Source of the DNA: Cryptomeria japonica | Lineage: Eukaryota > Streptophyta > Pinopsida > Cupressales > Cupressaceae | Assembly: GCF_030272615.1 (NCBI RefSeq) | Contig: NC_081406.1 | Location: forward strand, 461,800,072-461,864,071 | DNA length: 64,000 bases | Direction: 5' to 3' | Shown: one piece after another, positions 1 to 10,828 of the stretch | Layout of the letters: the number at the start of each line of letters is the position of its first letter | How positions within the stretch are numbered: the first letter of the stretch is position 1 | Made by a program: the position numbers and the translations under genes | Notes under the pieces: model-generated | Database searches by the model: none | Told to the model about the DNA's origin: nothing | What the model saw: the letters and a program-made list of their open reading frames with translations, nothing else

Positions 1-831
1 AACCCACCAATTTTGCCCAAAAGATTCCACATCCTGCTAAGCATTGTATACTCTGAAAAAGAAACAGACAAATATAACCCATACCTATATATCTAGCGAA
101 GATATATAATAGAGCAGGGGTTGTCATGATATGATTCTTAGAATATCATACAAAGAGAGTATCCAACCAGATAGCACCTCTAAATGATGAAAAAATGCTT
201 CACATACATTAAACTCAATCAATCAAACTCACCAACCTTACAATACATAATGATTTATTTACTAAACCAATGAGCAGAACGTGAAAGCCAAAAATCATGA
301 CACAATCGGCCACCACTACGCTTAAGAAAACATGATGGGCATAGAAGATAGGGTACTTAAGCTGAACCACTTCATCTAATGATTATCCCAGAAAGCAATA
401 TCGACTAGCCTCAAAAAGACCAAAAACAATGCCACCAACCATCATGGAGAAAGAAAATAACATAACCTCAACCACCAAACTGGAAAAAGAAAATAAAAAC
501 CAAGCAACCCACATAGCCCAACATACAAAGAACTATTAAATCAATGTCGACTGATCCCAGAGACTACCACCCTCCAGCCTTAAAAGCAGCTCCACTTCCA
601 GGGATGACTATAACTAAGGTGATGTCATAAGGCAAGGCAACACCCCACTTATAGACATTCAAAGAAGTAAACACCCCATAAGGCGAGAAGAACTATCCAA
701 GGCTACCACCAAAAAAACCTCCCTCCAAAAAATGGGGAGATTCTCCCAATAAATGTTAATAACAATGGTATTATTCCAAAACACCCTCATTATAAGCACT
801 TACAAAAGAACAACCACATCAAGAAGGCATT
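1..831. other. Unassigned; possible LINE 3' UTR
   Basis: No open frame with recognisable homology. The stretch lies directly downstream (minus strand) of the LINE RNase H stop, so part or all may be the LINE 3' untranslated region. No poly(T) run on the plus strand, and so no LINE 3' tail, is visible; the element end is either further left or has decayed. Confidence 0.35.
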
Positions 832-3800
832 TTAGGATAGAATTTTTATACATGAGATAGGAAAATCAGAAGATGCAAGTTCTATGCAATCTACACCATC
901 ACTAATACCCTTATTTGCAAGAAAATCTGCAAACACATTAATTTCTCTAAAACAATGGGAAATCGAGAAAGTGGAGAAGCCATTAAGTTGAAGAAGAATG
1001 TGCTCCAGAATGTACTGCATATGCCAAGAGACACATTTTTTGGCAGCAACCGCCTGACAGACAAGCATTAAATCCCCTTCAATAACAATATCTTTGATAT
1101 TTAGAGAATGAGCCAGATCAAGTCCAACGGATAGAGCCTGAAATTCAGCCATGTTGTTAGTGCAATGACCAATGTATTTACCAACTGCCATGATGATTTT
1201 TGAAGAATGGTCAAAGATAATTACCCCAATTCCAGACTTTCCCGGATTGCCCTTAGAGGCCCCATCAAACTGAAGTTTGAAGCAAGGACAAGGGGGAGGG
1301 CTCCATTTAGCCATTTTTCACTTAAAATGCGAAGAAAAGGCATCTGAAATAGCCCCATTAGAAGGCAATAAATGCAGAGAGGGCCATTTCCAAGTAACCC
1401 AGTTATCCCAATGAGAAAAGGTTGTTAATCGGCCTAAATTTTTATAAATGAAAGAAAGCACTACTTCACTAATGGATGCTTGGATTTTCCCTATGACGTC
1501 TGACACAGACGTCGACTTATGATTAAAAATTCTTGCATTCCTTTCCAGCCAAAGATTCCAAATCACCAGAGATGGCGCAACTATCCACAAAGATGAATAG
1601 AACGAAGCGGGAAACAACAAGGGCCAGGATTGAAATTGTGAAAGTAGAGTTGAGCAAAGAGCAGAAGACCACCCTAACATACCAAACAACCAATACCAAC
1701 ACTCAGAGGCAAAAGGACAAAGCAGGAAGAGGTGGTCCACTGATTCCATGCAATATCCACAAAAAACACATGGGAAAACTGTCGTAATCCCAAGCCTATC
1801 TAGACGCATTCTAGTGATGATTCTATCTTGAATGGCTAACCAAGCAAAAGCCCCTGCTTTTGGAAGACACACAGTATGCCAGCATAACTTAGTAGGCCAA
1901 CAGGCAGGTATAGGGGTCTGTATCAAAGAATTATACCCCTCTTTCACTGAATAGGAACCAGCCGCATTTTTAATCCAAACCAATGAATCCTCTTTATATT
2001 GAAAAACTACAGGTTTCTTGCAAAGTTCTTCAATAAAATCTAAAATAATATTAATTTTAATAGCCAGGGGAGGGATTTCTTTCCATTTTACAATTTCACA
2101 AGGTCCTGAAGTGTCAATGATAAAATAATCTGCAATAGAAGGTCCCCAAAGAGAAGAAAGGATTGTTGGCAAAGGGGACCAATCCTAGATAGATGAGAGA
2201 GCTAGGTGCCCATTCCAAACTTCATCCCAAAAATGGGCCTTTCTCCCATTATGGACAACCTAAGATAAATGAGGCAAAATCACCTCTCTACATGAAATCA
2301 GAAAATTCTAGAATGCAGAGCCCTTCGGAAGGGAAGTTGCAGTAAAAATACTTTCTCTTGGTGAACCCCTTAAATATTTAGCAAGCACAACAGAGGCTCA
2401 TTTGCAACTAGGAGTTGTTTATAATTTCCAAATTAACTTAGCCCCCAAAGCCTTGTTTTGAATAGCCAAATCATGAATTCCTGCCCCCCCCAGCTCCTTG
2501 GGATGACAAACTTTATCCCATGCTAAAAGAGGAATCTTCTTCCTTCCTCCTAAATTATCATTCCAAAAAAAGGACTTGAGGGATACCTTTAAATGCTTAA
2601 CAACTTGAGAGGGAGCCTAGAGAATAGACATTAGATATGTAGGTATAGCACTCAAGACTAATTTAATTAACAGAATTTTGCCTGCCAAAGTTAGCCATTT
2701 ATGATTCCAGGAGGAAATTCTAGAGGGGATAGAATGAACAATTTTGTCCCAAAAAGAGTTCTTATTTTCCCCAAGAAAGAAGGGAATACCTAAATACATG
2801 AAAGGGAAATACCCAACTTGAAAGTTCCAAAAGCAAATAAGATTATTCCTAACTAAAGTGGGGACATTGACAAAAAATATTTTGGACTTTCCCTTAATAA
2901 CCTTTTGACCAGAAAAGGTTGAATAGTCGGAGATAACTTTCTCAATAGCTCGTGCTTCTGTCATAGTGGCCTTCCCAAACAAAAGCGTATCATCAGCGAA
3001 TAAGCAATGAGATTGTGAGGAAGGGAGGCCATCTATTCTAATACCTGACCAACAACCCACAGCTATAGCATTAGAAATAGCCCTACTTAATGCTTCCACC
3101 AGAATAACAAGCAAAAAAGGGGACAAGGGATCCCCTTGCCTAATACCCTGGGAGGAAGCAAAAAAACCTGAGGGAGTCCCATTAATCAATACTAAGAAGT
3201 GGGCAGAGGAAATGCATGAACAAACCCACTTAACCCAACACCTTGAGAACCCAAACCGGTTCAAAACAACAAGCAAGGACTGCTAATTGACATTATCATA
3301 TTCTTTAAGCATGTCTAATTTGAGGATCATAGCTGACACCTTTTACTGAGAAATATAATGCAGAATTTCATGAGCAACAATGGCTCCTTCAGGGGTCTCT
3401 TGACTAGGCACAAAACCACCCTGCTCTACCGAAATAATCTGAGTAAGGAGTTTAAATAATCTAACCAAAATTGCCTTAGTAAAAATTTTGTATAGTGTGG
3501 TACACAAGGCAATTGGACGAAAGTCTGAAAAAGATGTAGGATTATCTACCTTAGGGATGATCACAATAAGAGTAGTATTTATTTCTCTTAGAACCGCCCT
3601 ATTTCTTCTAGACTCCTCCAAGGCTAACAACACATCTTTCCCTATAAAGTCCCAACTTTTCTGAAAGAATAATGCCGTAAATCCATCTGGTCCCGGTGCC
3701 TTTTTCGGGTGAATGGAAAAGACTACCTCTTTTAATTCAGCTAAGGAAAAAGGGGCCATCAGCATCTTATTATCTTCTTGAGAGACAAGTTGAGGGATTG

Positions 3801-5073
3801 AATTTACAAATCCCTCATCAACCACCATTGGCTCTACTGAGAGAAGGGATTTAAAAAACCTAATAGCTTCAGAAGCTATTTCATCTTCCTCTAGCAGAGT
3901 ATTCCCATTGGAATCTACAATACAAGAGATTCGACTATGAAGTTTCTTGAGCTTAGAGGAGGAATGAAAGAATTTGGTATTTTGATCACCCTCAGAGAGC
4001 CAAAGATCCCTAGATTTTTGTCTCCAATAAGATTCTTCCCTAGCTAGAATCTCACTCAATTGAGCATTCAATGATTTAAGGTCATCATACATTGCAGCAA
4101 ACATACCAAAAGCAACAAATTTATTGTTAAGTTGCTCAATCTCCTCTTGGATCCTAGCCTTTTCCCCAAAGAGAATCTTAAAATGCTGAACGTTCCAATC
4201 CTTTATTCTTATCTTCAAGAAGCCCAATTTTTTGACTAGCTGAAACATCCTAGACCCAGGAAAATAAGGGGCTAAATTCCACCAAGATTTTAATGAAGGC
4301 AAAAATGATTGATCCCTAAACCACATTGGCTCAAACTTGAAAGGTAACTTTTTAGGAGCTCTATCCTCAAAAATATCAAACTGGATAGGAAAATGATTAG
4401 AGCCAGTAAAGGGAAGGATTGTGGATACAAAATCTTACCCCAAACTAAACCAATTATCTGAAACCAAAAAATGATCCAGCCTTTCTGAAATTTGAGAAAA
4501 CTCCCTACGCATATTAGTCCAAGTAAATGAACCATTAAGAGGCATACAATCAACTAGACTCAAGGATTGAATGAAGTTGCAAAAATATGAAATGACACGT
4601 TTGTTAGGAATAATTCCTCCAACCTTTTCATTCAAACTTGCAATTGCATTAAAATCATCCCCAAAAATCAGAGAAACATTTCGCAGAGGAGTAGTGAGAG
4701 TAATCAAGGAATTCCAAAGCATTCTTTTCTCTATAATCCCAGAAGGGCCATAAACATTAAAAAGCCAAAATTTTAAATTAGACGTTCTACTCTTAACTAT
4801 TCCAAGCATCCAATTAGATGATGATGCAACTAATGAGAAGTGAACAGCAGAATCCTTCCAAATAAAAACCAACCCACCCGACGCCCCTAAAGAGGGAGAT
4901 GAACAAAAGTTCCAAACTTTCCAAGAGGAAAATAACCTATCTGCTGATTGCAAATTAAGCTTAGTTTCTTGTAACAGTACCAAATCACACTTCATTAAGT
5001 CTAATTGTGACTTAATCAAGCATTGTTTGTTAGGGGCATTTAAGCCCCTAACATTCCAGGATATTAACCTCAT
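832..5073 (-). pseudogene. LINE ORF2: endonuclease-RT-zf-RVT-RNase H, stop-broken
   Basis: One frame of about 1,413 codons. The endonuclease (5073-4435) starts MRLISWNVRGLN and has LLQETKL, GDDFNAI (usually GDFN) and ERLDHFL. The RT spans about 4326-2617: KAPGPDGF, DFRPIALC, QGDPLSPFLL and the catalytic FADD at 3000-2989. A zf-RVT Cys/His module (CVFCGYC...DHLFLLCP) lies near 1890-1690. The RNase H (1314-832) has FDGASKGNPG, NMAEFQAL, EGDLMLV and FADFLA, so all four acidic catalytic positions appear kept. In-frame stops lie at 4435-4437, 3343-3345, 3283-3285, 2617-2619, several more down to 2185-2187, and 1318-1320. The product would make target-primed cDNA in the nucleus; this copy cannot. 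Confidence 0.9.
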
Positions 5074-7070
5074 GTTTCCTGAGGGGAGGCCTCATCTCCC
5101 CTCAAAGCATTCAACAAGACTGGAGGAAGCACCCCAACCAAAAAAACCTTATGAAGACTACGTTTAGTAGCTAGAGCTCTTGTAATAGGGGGACTGAAAG
5201 GTTTCTTCAACCTCTTCTTCTTCAAAGTTTCTAAGGAAGACAAAATAGTAGATTGAATCCCTGCAGCAATTTCTAAATTTGTTTTAACATGTTTAGGCTT
5301 ACGCCCCCTTTTCCCTAGAGTAGACAAGGGTGAGGAAGGAAGTAGAGGAGTTTGAACAAAAGGAAGCCTTGAAGCAACCACCACATTGGTCTTATCTCCC
5401 CCATTCTCCTCATTGTCTGAGGCCACAGGAGGTAATGGTGACACAAGTCCTGGAACCACCAACGCCTTCTCCCTATGAAGGAGATCAAAAGGGTTATTGA
5501 TGGGAAAAGTAGCCAAATCATTCTCCAAAACACCTAAATCAACTGAAATCGAGGAGATAACCTTATTAGCTAAAGGGGAATCTAGAAGAGTCTTATTAGT
5601 ATTAGCTAAATCCTAAACCTGAGCAATGAGAAGGTCATCTGGGGCAATGTCCACCAAATTAACATTTTCATCCTCATGCTCTAATAAAGTCCTCTCATTT
5701 GATGTAGCTACATCACTTATAACTTTCTATGGAAAACCAGGGGCACCTGTATCTACCCCTACCCTAATGCCCAAGTCAACCGCAGGCTCAGAGATGCCCA
5801 GATCCACCCTGGTTTGAGAAGATGGGACCAAATTAAAGACAAAAGGTTTGTTTAACAAAAGAGCATTAGAACGGCCAATCCTCGTGGAATGAACAAAATT
5901 ATTGAGAGCCATTTCAGAATCCATAGCAGAGACAGGTTTGTTCACAATGGGAGGAGGGTTGAAAGAACAACCAGACAATTGTTTTTTTTCCCAGGTATGA
6001 GGTTCCACATTTTCCACAAATGGAGAATCAGATTCTCCCGAACCAAAACAGATGGATTTCATGTGAAAAAACACTGGGTAGTGAATAACTACAACAGATG
6101 GACCAAAAACCCCCAAATCTTTAACCAAATTTTGCCGCCATACACCAAAGGGAGACCTAATATTACAAAAATTTGGCAGTTGAGTATTAGGGCAAGTTAA
6201 CACACAAATTTTAACAACCAGAATCCCATCCTCAAGAAATGAACAAGACATAAAAAATTTACCCAAAGAATCCCCAATTTTTGATAATATATCAGATTCA
6301 ATAAATTCTGAAGGTAAGAGTGGAAGTTTAAACCACACAGGGACTTGTTTTGGACCAACTCTAGAAACTGCCAAAAATGATTTCCAACTTTCCACAAAAA
6401 TCAGGTTTCTTCCAAGCCAAAAAAATGAAGAACTTAGAGCCTTATCCCTAGCAGATGTTGAGTCGAATATAACAAGAAAAGAGCTTACAGAAAGCACATG
6501 AAAAAACAAAGTACCATACCATAGAGCGTGAATTTTATGGTGAAGCTTGAAAAGGGAAATAAAATCACTGCAAATCTGAATCACAACCGCAAGCCATTGG
6601 AGATCCATAGCTTTCTTTCCCAAAATGACATCCAAAGCATCAATCAATGGGATTGAAACCAGAGTAGGCTGCAAAGGTAAAACTGAACTCTGTACATAAT
6701 CCCCCACATCCTTAACCAAGTTCACAGAGGTATTCACAAAATGATTCTATGCCTTATTTTTCTTTTGTTTGCCTTTATGTCAAGCTCCCTGATTTCGAGC
6801 CCATTTTTGATCTTGTCGAAAAAACCCTCTGAAGTAAGTTGAGGAAGGAACAAATTGAAATATCTTTTCCTCCAACGGTCGTGCGGGCAAAGCCAACACA
6901 TCTACCCATCTGCCTTCATGAAAAACCCATTGTGACACATGTCCAGCTCGAGCACCAAAAAGGTCTTTCAAGGGGAGCAGATCAGACACCGCCTCATCCC
7001 CCCAATGCGGAGCCTTCTGCCTGCCCTGTGCATCAAACCCTAAACTTTGTGCATCCTGAGAATTTGCCAT
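5070..7070 (-). pseudogene. LINE ORF1: DUF4283-like RNA-binding protein, stop-broken
   Basis: A single frame of 667 codons from ATG 7070 (MANSQDAQ) to TGA 5072-5070. The middle (about 6740-6050) matches the plant LINE DUF4283 pattern, including VPVWFKLPLLPSEF and ILSKIGDSLGKFF. The zinc knuckle expected after it is not clear; a degenerate VIHYPVFFHMKSICFGSGE-like stretch may be its remnant. The C-terminal third is Pro/Ser/Lys rich (GKRGRKPKHVKT). In-frame stops: 6780-6782, 6747-6749, 5727-5729, 5613-5615. The terminal ATGA (5073-5070) overlaps the ORF2 start by 4 nt, an arrangement suited to termination-reinitiation. The presumed role is packaging of LINE RNA. Confidence 0.8.
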
Positions 7071-8618
7071 CCCACTATTTTATGTTGTGACTACAATATT
7101 TTATATATAAATTTAGATTTTGAGATGGATATTTAAATAAAAGAACAAAAGTAAGTTGAATTAAAAAGACTGATATTTAACACTCGCTAAAAAATACATC
7201 ATTATTTCAATCTTGTGCCTCCAATATATCTGATTAGATATTCTCAAATTAAAATGTACCAAATAAAATTGTCTTTTCATATTTAGACTGAAAAGAACTT
7301 GCTCACATTTCTCTAATAAACTTGTATATTTATCATGATAATTAAATGCAAAACTATTCTGAGCAGTGTTATGATCCTCTCCAAAAACAAAAAACAAAAA
7401 CCATGCTCAAAAGATCCATACTCTTAATTATTTTGTTGTATTTTACAATAAAAGATGCACCAAAAAGACCATTCTCCTATCAAATTCAATTCATAATTTT
7501 TAGAAAACCCATTTATCATCAAAGAGTTTCTTCTTTTCTATTCTAAATGACCTTTCCAATATACAAATATACCACGATAAAAAGAAACATATACACAAAA
7601 GAAAAATATATAATTTTCTAAATATTACTCTTTTTAGTTATATTTTACAGAACAAAAAATAGCTATTCAGTCATTACATTTAACCCCCATCCTCAAACAG
7701 TCAATCTGTCAATCTGTGATAATTTTAGGGATTTAACAACATTAATTTGCCAATACGATATTCTAGATTGATCTAGCACACATCCCACCATTTTAAAAGA
7801 ATAATATTTAACTATTTTGCAGCAATCGAGGTGGTTGTAAAGAAAAATTATGGAAGTAAATTGTCCAGCAAAATGAACAAAATAAAAGTAGGTGTACATT
7901 TGTTTCCAACATACAAATGTTTGGTAAAATCATTCATGGAAGATGTAGTGACCGCAAAAAAAAGTCAAGTTAATTGATTTGTCAGAGATTTTGATTTTTC
8001 AAATATTTAGAAAAGAGTGTCACCCAAAAGAATAAGAATGATGACAAATTGTACCAAAAAATGCATATATAGCAAGTTGTTGCAGATGTAAGTCGTGAAG
8101 AATAAGTGGCATTGACGGAAGGGTTGTGTTAGTAAAGATTTTGAAGTTTCTCTTTTTTGTCTATGTAGTGCATGGGTTTAGAAATTTTGAAAGCTTTATC
8201 ATTCAATCTATTTTGTGACATTTATTTATTTCATTAAAAAAAAATGAAAATAATTTATAATTTTATAAAAAAAAATATAAAGAAAATAATTTGCATTTTT
8301 ATTAAAACAAGATTTAAGTTTCATACATTCATTAATTCTTCATTATTTTCTTTTTTTTATATAACTGATTTGTGGACTTTACATATCATTGGCATTATAA
8401 GTCTTATCATTTGACTATGACTCATGGAGTTCATATAAATTGGGTCTATCGACCTCAAGGACTCACTTGGATTGAATAGATTATACATAACAGAGGTTAA
8501 CTTGTTACTTTAATGCTCAATTCGACCCCATAAGGGTCTTATCAAAATTGAAAGACATCACAAATGTCAATCTCAACTTAACAATAGTTTGATACAAATG
8601 TCAATCTCATGCAGATAG
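7071..8618. other. AT-rich intergenic DNA, no gene seen
   Basis: AT-rich sequence with scattered A/T runs and short meaningless frames. I see no conserved protein motif, LTR terminus or tRNA fold. The last ~60 bases may belong to Copia A (separate entry). Confidence 0.6.
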
Positions 8619-8623
8619 TTGGA
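8590..8623 (+). pseudogene. Possible left remnant of Copia A pol
   Basis: Immediately left of the NA element one frame reads NLMQIVG. It would continue, after removing NA and one TTGGA copy, with ML-ASFQ and PKETHVKDVKRIF. That resembles the copia linker between RT and RNase H (RPDIMQAVGMVARFQ type). The stretch is short and needs a 1-nt shift at the junction, so it is a weak call; nothing further left looks like RT. Confidence 0.35.
8619..8623. repeat. TSD TTGGA of NA element (second copy 15124-15128)
   Basis: TTGGA directly precedes the 5' LTR TGTTGGC and is repeated exactly after the 3' LTR end CTAGCA. A 5-bp duplication is typical of LTR-element integration. Confidence 0.92.
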
Positions 8624-9360
8624 TGTTGGCATTCTACACTATTATGAGAATAATTGATGTTGTCATTGATGGCAACCATCTGGCAACCAAATGGAAAGTT
8701 AGCAGCAATTGATTTCTACATGTCCGGCACCGACAGGCACTTCACCAGCATTCAGATTACATCGGCAACAAAGCATATGGGCACTCCAACCGACATGGTA
8801 TATTGTAAAAGACTCATATATGTATAAGATCTTATAGGTCATATTAGTAGAAGTAGATGAGAGAGAGGTATAATGTGTGATGAGGCAATTTTGTATAAGG
8901 TGATATAGTTGATAGTGAAGGTTTGGTTATTGACTGAGCTTAAACTGGTATTGAACTTGGCATGAGAGATGTTGTTTTGAGGAGTACATTGTATTGGATT
9001 TGATAATCCATTTTGTAGTCAGTGTGACTCTTTATTTAGCAATGAGCTCTAGGTTGTTGGCCTCCCTGCATGTGCAGGCCCCTCATTGTAAGTAGTATTT
9101 ATTCATTGGCCAGTGAGTAAATATTGTGGGTCACAAATCCCATCGAGGTTTTTCCCACACCGGGTTTCCTTGTTAAATATCATGTGTTATGGTGTGTTTC
9201 TATGTTGTCTCTATTATTATTTTTTATTATAATAATTCTTATTTACCGGTACATTGTTTTGAGATGCAAAGCTATTAATAAGTTTAATTATTGTGTAAAC
9301 TAGTTAGACACTTATTCACCCCCCCTCTCAGTGTCTTTGGGACTATCATTAAATCTAGCA
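8624..9360 (+). repeat. NA 5' LTR (737 bp)
   Basis: Starts TGTTGGCATT and ends ATCTAGCA. It closely matches 14398-15123 along its length. It carries a short inverted repeat, CCTGCATGTGCAGG, near 9065, followed by a CATTGTAA block, also seen in the other Copia LTRs of the window. Confidence 0.93.
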
Positions 9361-9362
9361 AT

Positions 9363-9374
9363 CGGTATCAGTGC
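9363..9374 (+). other. NA primer-binding site, mutated
   Basis: CGGTATCAGTGC lies 2 nt after the 5' LTR. It equals the initiator-Met PBS TGGTATCAGAGC with two substitutions, so this copy's primer site is damaged. Confidence 0.8.
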
Positions 9375-9431
9375 TTGGTCCTCTATTTTCAAAAGCCTAA
9401 CAACTTGAGGAAGATTCTGACATCGGTATAG

Positions 9432-10453
9432 ATGGAGAACTTAAGAAAATAGTTGGAAGGAGCCCCGAAAGATTTTGATGCAGAAAAATTGAAGAATATC
9501 AAACTTGAAGATGATCTGAGGATTGCACATGAATTCATTAAATGACTTTAGGATAAATTTGCTATAGCACAAAATAAAAGAAAATAACTTCATGAGAAGA
9601 TGCAGAATGATGATGATGAAAAATAAACTCTTAGAGACATTGCAAACAAGTTGAGACAAGAGAATAGTAATATGAAGAATGAAATGCAAGATATGACTAT
9701 GAGGTTATGTAAAGATATTGAAGACATGAAGAAGAATGAAGAATACTTGACTAGGAGACTTTATGATGCTGGAAATAAAAATTTGAGATTTGGTCATGAA
9801 AATGATATGTTAAAGATAGACTTGATTCACATGCAACATGATAAAGCCGAGCTTGTGAGACAAGTTGGAATTCTAGAAAATGAGTTGGTTACTGCAAATA
9901 AACACAAAGACAAATTCAAGAAAAGTTTAGAAGAACTTGATGACATGCTAATGGAGATACTAATGGACTTGGATTTGAACATGGAGAAAGTTTCGGTACT
10001 ACAAACAATCAAGATCAAAACAAACCGGTAAGACAACCTAATGCTTATAAATTTAATGGAAAATGTTTCAATTGCAACAAATATTGTCATAAAGACAATC
10101 AGTGTAGATTTAGAAATAATCATAATACAAACTCACCCACCAATCAATGTTCCAAATGCAACAAAGTTGGTCATAATTCAGAAAATTGCAGAATGAATGT
10201 GAAATGCTATGTTTGTGGAAGATTTGGGCATTTATCTAATCAACACAGATCACAAACCAGTCAAGGATATGGAAAGGCTATTCAAAGCAATAATGTAACT
10301 TGTTATGCTTGTAACAAGATTGGACATATTGCTAAATTCTATAGAAGCAAGAATGCACCAACAAATAACAAAGGATCTAGTTTGAAGGGCGAAGAAAAGG
10401 TAGATGAAGTTAAGAAAGAATTTTCAAAACAATGGATTAAGAAGAGTGATTAG
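9432..10453 (+). pseudogene. NA gag-like: coiled coil plus four zinc knuckles
   Basis: From ATG 9432 one frame runs to 10031: a Glu/Lys-rich, heptad-like region (MRLCKDIEDMKKNEEYLTRR and onwards) predicted to be coiled coil. A 1-nt slip near 10000 then leads into four CCHC-type knuckles between 10058 and 10360: CFNCNKYCHKDNQC, CSKCNKVGHNSENC, CYVCGRFGHLSNQH and CYACNKIGHIAKFY. The last two have lost their final Cys. The frame ends at TAG 10453. Five early in-frame stops before 9640 (TAG, TGA, TAG, TAA, TAA) could all be one-step changes from CAG, CGA or CAA. The likely role is capsid assembly and RNA binding. The coiled-coil front end differs from the Copia B-D gag. Confidence 0.75.
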
Positions 10454-10828
10454 AGAACTGATGAAACTATATCTTCACTGGTAGAATAGAATAATCCTCC
10501 ACCGACATGAGATTCTTCATCTAACTAAGAAACAATCCTTAGGGGGTATTGCAGCAAGTTTAAGATCATGCATTCTACCCTCGGTTGATGGTGAGAAGAT
10601 ACATTTCTTCTTTACTGGCAGATTTATTAAGTTTTCACTTAACCGGTGAGCATTTAATGTTGTTTTGAAGAAATTTTTGGCTATAAAGCACTAGGAAACC
10701 CTCATTTCAAACACACTGAAAAATTCAAATGATCAGAGAGTGCAAAATTGAGCAAGGCATTCTAAGGCGAAGCTGCGAAGTAATTTTCAAGCATTCAGAA
10801 TTTTAATTTAGAGGTATTTATCTTTGAA
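10454..10828 (+). other. Spacer/leader before NA second ORF
   Basis: About 375 nt with no long frame, ending in a leader-like stretch directly upstream of ATG 10829 (ATGGCTTCATC). It separates gag from the second ORF. It could be an untranslated leader, a subgenomic promoter region or simply decayed linker; the sequence does not decide. Confidence 0.4.

Larger units (their letters stand above)
832..7070 (-). mobile_element. Non-LTR retrotransposon (plant LINE with RNase H), decayed
   Basis: Two consecutive minus-strand frames have the plant LINE order: a DUF4283-like ORF1, then apurinic endonuclease, reverse transcriptase, zf-RVT and a C-terminal RNase H. The limits given are those of the coding part; neither the 5' end, the 3' tail nor target-site duplications could be fixed. 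Within each ORF I found no frameshift, only stop codons, so this copy has decayed mainly by base substitution. Seen directly: domains and frames. Family knowledge: L1/I-like plant LINEs with an RNase H tail. Confidence 0.9.

Noticed and set aside
832-1314. Stand-alone plant RNase H gene
   Set aside because: It is in frame with the LINE RT and zf-RVT upstream; it is the ORF2 tail.
8340-8590. Further Copia A RT sequence left of NA
   Set aside because: No RT motif could be read in any frame; only the last ~34 bases are suggestive.
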